Source of the DNA: Bacillota bacterium
Lineage (GTDB): Bacteria; Sysuimicrobiota; Sysuimicrobiia; Sysuimicrobiales; Segetimicrobiaceae
NCBI GenBank assembly: GCA_021324975.1
Contig: JAJPIA010000144.1
Coordinates: 1-64,000, forward strand
Length of the DNA: 64,000 bases
Reading direction: 5' to 3'
This document shows positions 59,165 through 64,000 of this stretch, piece by piece. The position numbers and the translations under genes were made by a program. Under the pieces are notes generated by a model that worked only from the letters and a program-made list of their open reading frames with translations, searched no databases and had not been told where the DNA came from. The stretch's first letter is position 1, and each line of letters starts with the position of its first letter.

Positions 59165-59563
59165 CTATCGAAGGGCCGTCCAGAGCAGGTTGAAGAACGC
59201 GAACAGCCCGAGCACGATCAGCCACTTGCCGACAGCGGAAGCCACCGAGTGACCTACCTCGAACACAAACTCGCCCGTTGCGATCGCCTGCACCTTGCGT
59301 CGATACTCTGCCAGGGACGCCCACATCGCATAGATGCCGAGCAGGATCACGCCAATGCCAAACCATCGGACGCCCGACTCCAGGGACACCACGAAGCTGT
59401 ACTCGGAAGATCTCAGGGTCTCGACGACCTTGTCGATACCAAACCCAAAACTGATCATGGCAAGGCTCGTCCGGATCCACGCCATCAAGGTGCGTTCGGA
59501 CGCGAGGCGAGTTCGCTCCTTCGACAGTTCGCCGCCTATAATGTCGACGTGCTCGGTGTTCAT
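59165..59563 (-). CDS. DUF202 membrane protein (second copy)
   Basis: SKERTRLASERTLMAWIRTSLAMISFGFGIDKV; three TM segments. Confidence 0.88.
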   Translation of the reverse strand: MNTEHVDIIGGELSKERTRLASERTLMAWIRTSLAMISFGFGIDKVVETLRSSEYSFVVSLESGVRWFGIGVILLGIYAMWASLAEYRRKVQAIATGEFVFEVGHSVASAVGKWLIVLGLFAFFNLLWTALR

Positions 59564-60277
59564 ACGCCTCCTCCCTCACACATGCCGGAGCCCATAGCCA
59601 GCATCGGCCGTTCATAGTCCAAGCAAGGATCCTGCTAAGTGTCTCACGAGCGCCTGAGGTGGATGCTCGGTCAGCAGCAGGGCAGCATCGGCGCTACTGC
59701 CCCGCCCACGATGCTCAGGGGGAACGACGGCCCGAAGGGGACGATACGCATGTTGCGGACCACGGCGAAACTGTTCGCCATGTCGGCCAGGGAGCGGATT
59801 ATCAGCCGTGCGCATACCGGTGCGTCGGTCCTCCCCGGACGAGGGAGAGGTCAATGGCCACTAGTGATTGGGCGGTTGGCCGCTCGCTCACGGTCGGCGC
59901 TGGCGAGCACGGTCTGCAGCGTTCGGCACCTCGCCCGCCTCAGTTACGGGACGCCCCGACCGGCATCGGACCGCCGGTGGGGACGCGAGCCGCGAGGCGG
60001 ACGCGCCCACCCGCTCCTCCGGGGCATGCGGGGAGCAGCGCACTCAAATCGCGCGCGTCCTTCTAGCGTCGCCTACTGTCGAGCCATCGCGATGCGCAGG
60101 GCGTCCTCCGGGGCGACCAGATGGTCGACACTCTCGGCCGCTGCAGCAATCGCAATCTGCACGCCCTTCATGCGGCCCGTCAAGGCATTGCCGCGCGCGA
60201 CCCGCCAACATCTTCGGGCAAGACAACGATGTTCAGCCGCGTTCCAGCCTCGCCAAGGGCTCTCCTGACCTCCGGTC

Positions 60278-62629
60278 TTAGAGTGTATACTTCACGTGCA
60301 CGTTCTCGATCCGACCGTTGAAGGCAAAGGGCGCCTGATCGTAATAGTCCGGCGACACGGGCGACCCGAGGTCGGTGCCGATGTCGAGGCACTCGTTGGC
60401 AGTGAAAAGAAGCGGCGCGCTGACCGGCACCCGCCCTTCCGCGACCGGTTTGCCGTTCACGTTCAACGTGACGTCGAGCGGGCCGGCGGGTTTGCGCACG
60501 GCATACGCGGTCTGGACTTCGATCTTCACCTTGCCGGTCGGGAGCTTGTCCTTCGCACGAATCGCGGTCCGCATGATCTCGAACAGGTTGTATTCGTAGC
60601 AGAGCACGCCGTCTTTCACGTAGCAGGTGAGGCCCGCCGAGAACCCGCCGAGCGCGTAGAGCACCCCGTTCGCGTTGGCCGGGACCTCGGCCTCGATCGT
60701 GACGAGATTGGGTTTATTGCCCAGGGCCGGCGCGCAGTACTCCGGCATGCGGGTGATGCCGCCCGAAAACCTCCACTCCTGGTAGGGAGTCGAGACCCGC
60801 AACTCGGGATGGAAGACGGGGACCCACAGGCCGCCGCCGATCGGGAGCACCTTGTTCTTCGCGGCCTCGATGGCGAAGATCTCTTTCATCTGTGCGAGCT
60901 TCTCCGGCATCCTGTCGGCGAGGTCGTCGGCCTGCGACCAGTCGCTCTCGAGGTTGTACAGCTCCCACTTGTCCTTGTCGGGCGTCCACTCCTGAATGTC
61001 TGGCGGCAGTCCGGGCACCCACGGGATGCGCGGGCCAAAGGCGGACGCGATCCAGCCGTCGTGGTAGATGGCGCGGCTGGCCATGACCTCAAAATACTGG
61101 GTGAGGAGGCGCCCTTTCGCGTGCGCGTCGCCGAAGGTGTAGGCGAGGCTCACGCCGTCGATCGGGTCCTGGGGATAACCGTTCACCATCCGGGGCGCCG
61201 GGATGCCGAGCACCTCGTAAATGGTCGGGGCCACGTCGTTTGTGTGGTGGAATTGCGCACGCGGCGTTGGGTCCGGCTTGAGCCTCGCGGGCCAGCGCAC
61301 GGCCATCGGGTTGCGCGTCCCCCCGAAATGGGAGGCGAGGAGCTTGGTCCCTTTGTAGGGCGTGCTGCCGGCCCACGCCCAGCCGGCGTGATACTGGTTG
61401 TCGGTTTTCGGTGAACCGAGCACGTCGAGGCCGCCGAGTTCGTTGAGCGCCTTGATGTGCATCGCCACCGTCGTGGGAATCCCGTTCTGGGCGAGCAACT
61501 CGCTGATGGTGCCGTTCTGGCCTTCCGCCGAGGACCCGTTATCGCCCCAAATGTAGAAGATGAGGGTGTTGTCCCCGTACCCCAGCCGCTCAACTTCCTC
61601 GACCAACCGGCCCACCTGGGCATCCACGTGTTCGGCAAAGCCGGCCGCGACTTCCATCAAGCGCCGCTGGAAGGGCTTCTCATCCTCGGGGATGCTGTCC
61701 CACGAGGCCATCGATTCGTGCCGCGCGGTCAGCTGCGCGTCCTCAGGGATCCAGCCCAGGGCCTGGGCGCGCTTGAACACGCGCTCGCGGTATTTGTCCC
61801 ACCCATCATCGAACTTGCCCCGGTACTTATCGACCCATTCCTTGCGTACGTGATGCGGCGCATGGATCGCGCCGCTGGCCCAGTACATGAAGAACGGCTT
61901 GTCCGGCTCGAAGGCCTTGTGCTTGCGCAGCCAGCCGATGGCATCATCCGCTAGATCCTCGCTGAGATGATAGCCTTGCGCGGGGGTCTTGGGCGGCAGC
62001 ACGACGGTGGTGTTGCGAACGAGGTGCGGCTCGTACTGCGAGGCTTCGCCGGCGAGAAATCCGTAGAAGTATTCGAACCCGTGCCCTGCGGGCCAGTAGT
62101 CATAGGGGCCGGCGGCGGTCGTCTCCTCGGCCGGGGTGTTGTGCCATTTGCCAAACGCCGCGGTGCTGTAGCCGTAATGTCGCAGCACCTCGGCGACGGT
62201 GGCGCTAGACTTCGGAATCCTGCCGGCGTAGCCGTCCCAGTCGTTCGCGAGCTCCGCGATCTGCCCGTTGCCGACCCGGTGATGGTTCCGTCCGGTCAGG
62301 AGCGACGCCCGCGTCGGCGAACACATCGCCGTCGTGTGGAAGCGGTTGTAGGTGATGCCGGTCTTCGCGACGCGGTCCAACGCCGGGGTGGAAACCTCGC
62401 CGCCAAACGTGGACGGGAGAGCCGGGCCGGCATCGTCGATCAATATGATGAGGATGTTTGGCGCATCGGCAGGCAGGCGGCGCGGCTCAACCCGCCGCTT
62501 GTAAACCGACTCCTGCAGGGTGCGGCCGGCGATGCTGGCGGACGGCGTGGGGGGGAACGGCAGCGTGTCCCGCGCGCCCGGTAGTGGTGGAAAGGACGTT
62601 TTGCTGTCGATGTATTGTCGGCTCATCAT
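60278..62629 (-). CDS. Type I (formylglycine-dependent) sulfatase / arylsulfatase
   Basis: NILIILIDDAGPALPSTFGGEVSTPALDRVAKTGITYNRFHTTAMCSPTRASLLTGRNHHRVG (C-S-P-T-R). Confidence 0.94.
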   Translation of the reverse strand: MMSRQYIDSKTSFPPLPGARDTLPFPPTPSASIAGRTLQESVYKRRVEPRRLPADAPNILIILIDDAGPALPSTFGGEVSTPALDRVAKTGITYNRFHTTAMCSPTRASLLTGRNHHRVGNGQIAELANDWDGYAGRIPKSSATVAEVLRHYGYSTAAFGKWHNTPAEETTAAGPYDYWPAGHGFEYFYGFLAGEASQYEPHLVRNTTVVLPPKTPAQGYHLSEDLADDAIGWLRKHKAFEPDKPFFMYWASGAIHAPHHVRKEWVDKYRGKFDDGWDKYRERVFKRAQALGWIPEDAQLTARHESMASWDSIPEDEKPFQRRLMEVAAGFAEHVDAQVGRLVEEVERLGYGDNTLIFYIWGDNGSSAEGQNGTISELLAQNGIPTTVAMHIKALNELGGLDVLGSPKTDNQYHAGWAWAGSTPYKGTKLLASHFGGTRNPMAVRWPARLKPDPTPRAQFHHTNDVAPTIYEVLGIPAPRMVNGYPQDPIDGVSLAYTFGDAHAKGRLLTQYFEVMASRAIYHDGWIASAFGPRIPWVPGLPPDIQEWTPDKDKWELYNLESDWSQADDLADRMPEKLAQMKEIFAIEAAKNKVLPIGGGLWVPVFHPELRVSTPYQEWRFSGGITRMPEYCAPALGNKPNLVTIEAEVPANANGVLYALGGFSAGLTCYVKDGVLCYEYNLFEIMRTAIRAKDKLPTGKVKIEVQTAYAVRKPAGPLDVTLNVNGKPVAEGRVPVSAPLLFTANECLDIGTDLGSPVSPDYYDQAPFAFNGRIENVHVKYTL

Positions 62630-62717
62630 TGCCCCCATACTATTGTTGATGCAACGCCGCCCTGGGATGGCATGGCGCGCCGCTCTTTCCGTCGCTTCGC
62701 GTAGTCTCCGCGGTAGG

Positions 62718-63779
62718 TTACGCCGATCGGGCGGCCGGCCCCGCCGCGTGCTCGCCGCGCCCGCCGGCCGCCGAGGCTTTTGCCGTGCGAACAATGCAAC
62801 GGAACCCAACGTGGCACGTGGAGGTGTCGATCGGCTCCGGGAAGCGCGCAGCCGGCCTGTAGCGAAGACAGTAGTTCGGTGCACAGAGATGCGACCCGCC
62901 CTTGAGCACCTTGCGGGGGATCGCGATCTGCGGCTGGCCGGGATCGTAGCTCTGCTCCTTCCGCCCTCCCCGAGGATTCACCGGGACGCAGCAGGCCTTC
63001 CGCGCCTCCTCAGGGTGCTTGGGTAGGTACCAGTCCGCGGTCCACTCCCACACGTTCCCCGCCATGTCGTACAGCCCATAGCCGTTCGGAGGAAATGCCC
63101 CGACCGGCGAGGTTCCCTCGAACCCGTCGGCACGCAGGTTCTCCCAGGGAAACTCTCCCTGCCACGTGTTGGCCATCATCGTGCCCGCCGGCGCGAATTC
63201 GTCGCCCCAGCAATAGGCCGCGCCATCGAGACCACCTCGCGCCGCGAACTCCCACTCCGCCTCCGTCGGCAGCGTCTTCCCCGCCCACGCGGCGTACGCT
63301 TTGGCGTCTTCATAGGCGACGTGGACGACGGGATGGGCCCACCTCCCGTGGAGCGAACTTTCCGGTCCCTCCGGGTGACGCCAGTCGGTCCCCGGCACGT
63401 ACGCCCACCAGTTTTCATAGTTGCTCAGGTCGACGGGCCGAGGCGGTTTCTGGAAGACGAGAGATCCGGGGACGAGCAGCTCGGGGCGCGCGCCGGGATA
63501 GTCTTCAGCCTTGGGCGGGCGCTCGGCAAATGTGACGTACCGGGTCGCCTCCACGAAGCGGGCAAACTGTGCATTCGTCACCGGGTGTCGATCGATCCAG
63601 AAGCCGTCCACCGTGACGCGGTGAACCGGCGCCTCTTCGGGGTAGAAGTCCTGCGACCCCATGCGGAACGTGCCCCCCGGAACCCACACCATGTCCGGCT
63701 GAGGCGCAGCGGCCGCGCCCGGCTCGGAAGGCCTGCCCTCGTCGCGCGCGCGGGTTGCCGAGTGCGAGATCCCGCTCAT
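62718..63779 (-). CDS. Formylglycine-generating enzyme (SUMF1/EgtB-FGE family)
   Basis: MVWVPGGTFRMGSQDFYPEEAPVHRVTVDGFWIDRHPVTNAQFARFV; GNVWEWTADWY; KGGSHLCAPNYCLRYRPAARFPEPIDTSTCHVGFRC. Confidence 0.94.
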   Translation of the reverse strand: MSGISHSATRARDEGRPSEPGAAAAPQPDMVWVPGGTFRMGSQDFYPEEAPVHRVTVDGFWIDRHPVTNAQFARFVEATRYVTFAERPPKAEDYPGARPELLVPGSLVFQKPPRPVDLSNYENWWAYVPGTDWRHPEGPESSLHGRWAHPVVHVAYEDAKAYAAWAGKTLPTEAEWEFAARGGLDGAAYCWGDEFAPAGTMMANTWQGEFPWENLRADGFEGTSPVGAFPPNGYGLYDMAGNVWEWTADWYLPKHPEEARKACCVPVNPRGGRKEQSYDPGQPQIAIPRKVLKGGSHLCAPNYCLRYRPAARFPEPIDTSTCHVGFRCIVRTAKASAAGGRGEHAAGPAARSA

Positions 63780-63850
63780 CCGGCCCTCCTCCAGCACCGC
63801 CGCGCCGCCGGCAGGGCGATGCGGACACACCTCATCGGGTGCTCTCGGCG

Positions 63851-64000
63851 CTACGCTTTGACGATGGAGACGGCCCGCGCCGCCGTGTACGTGAAGACGA
63901 TCAAGTCACCGACTGTCACGTGGGTCAACAACGCCGGGTTCTGTATCTGGAACGTCCGCATGTTGCCCTGCGGACCCTTGAGGGTGATGAGGCCGTTGGG
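63851..64000 (-). CDS. Hypothetical protein, C-terminal end only
   Basis: PNGLITLKGPQGNMRTFQIQNPALLTHVTVGDLIVFTYTAARAVSIVKA*; start is beyond the window. Confidence 0.6.
   Translation of the reverse strand, partial: PNGLITLKGPQGNMRTFQIQNPALLTHVTVGDLIVFTYTAARAVSIVKA

Noticed and set aside
52283-64000. Duplicate attachment site of the selC 3' end
   Set aside because: Scanning by eye, I did not see a second copy of TTCGATTCCCACACCCCTCC; an exact computational search is needed.

Overview
This 64 kb, GC-rich bacterial window reads as chromosomal core up to about 36.6 kb and as accessory DNA after that. Nearly all genes before 56.8 kb are on the + strand. The core part holds: the 3' end of a very long Gly/Asn-repeat protein gene (frame 3, missed by the ORF track because its start is off-window); DUF1292 and YqeG-type genes; an M24 peptidase; efp; rpsO-pnp; an M16 peptidase; dapB-asd-dapA; a divergent family-4-like uracil-DNA glycosylase; RNase J; FtsK/SpoIIIE; a RodZ-like HTH protein; cinA; thpR; recA (LexA-type operator inside its promoter); recX; a UvrD helicase-nuclease fusion; a YhaO/YhaN-like SbcDC pair; SCO1; rny-ymdB-spoVS; a PHP phosphoesterase; and selA-selB. 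From 36.7 to 51.8 kb is a catabolic/transport region: a two-subunit TPP decarboxylase resembling sulfopyruvate decarboxylase, two peptide-type ABC importers without ATPases, a regulator with an NrpR-like HTH fused to an FCD-like domain, two M20 peptidases and two tandem MmgE/PrpD genes, plus several decayed gene fragments. A clear selenocysteine tRNA gene (selC, anticodon TCA) lies at 52283-52377, so selA, selB and selC are all here although no UGA-containing selenoprotein was recognised. Downstream of selC is a HigBA-like toxin-antitoxin with its own promoter/operator, separate LigD polymerase and ligase genes, an aldolase fragment, and an envelope/sulfatase island (two DUF202 proteins, DUF4239, a predicted beta-barrel, a type I sulfatase and its formylglycine-generating enzyme). 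The most worthwhile leads are the selABC set without a visible client, the regulator-plus-catabolic cluster, the gene graveyard next to selC, and the DUF202/beta-barrel/sulfatase island. All family names come from reading the translations; no searches were run.
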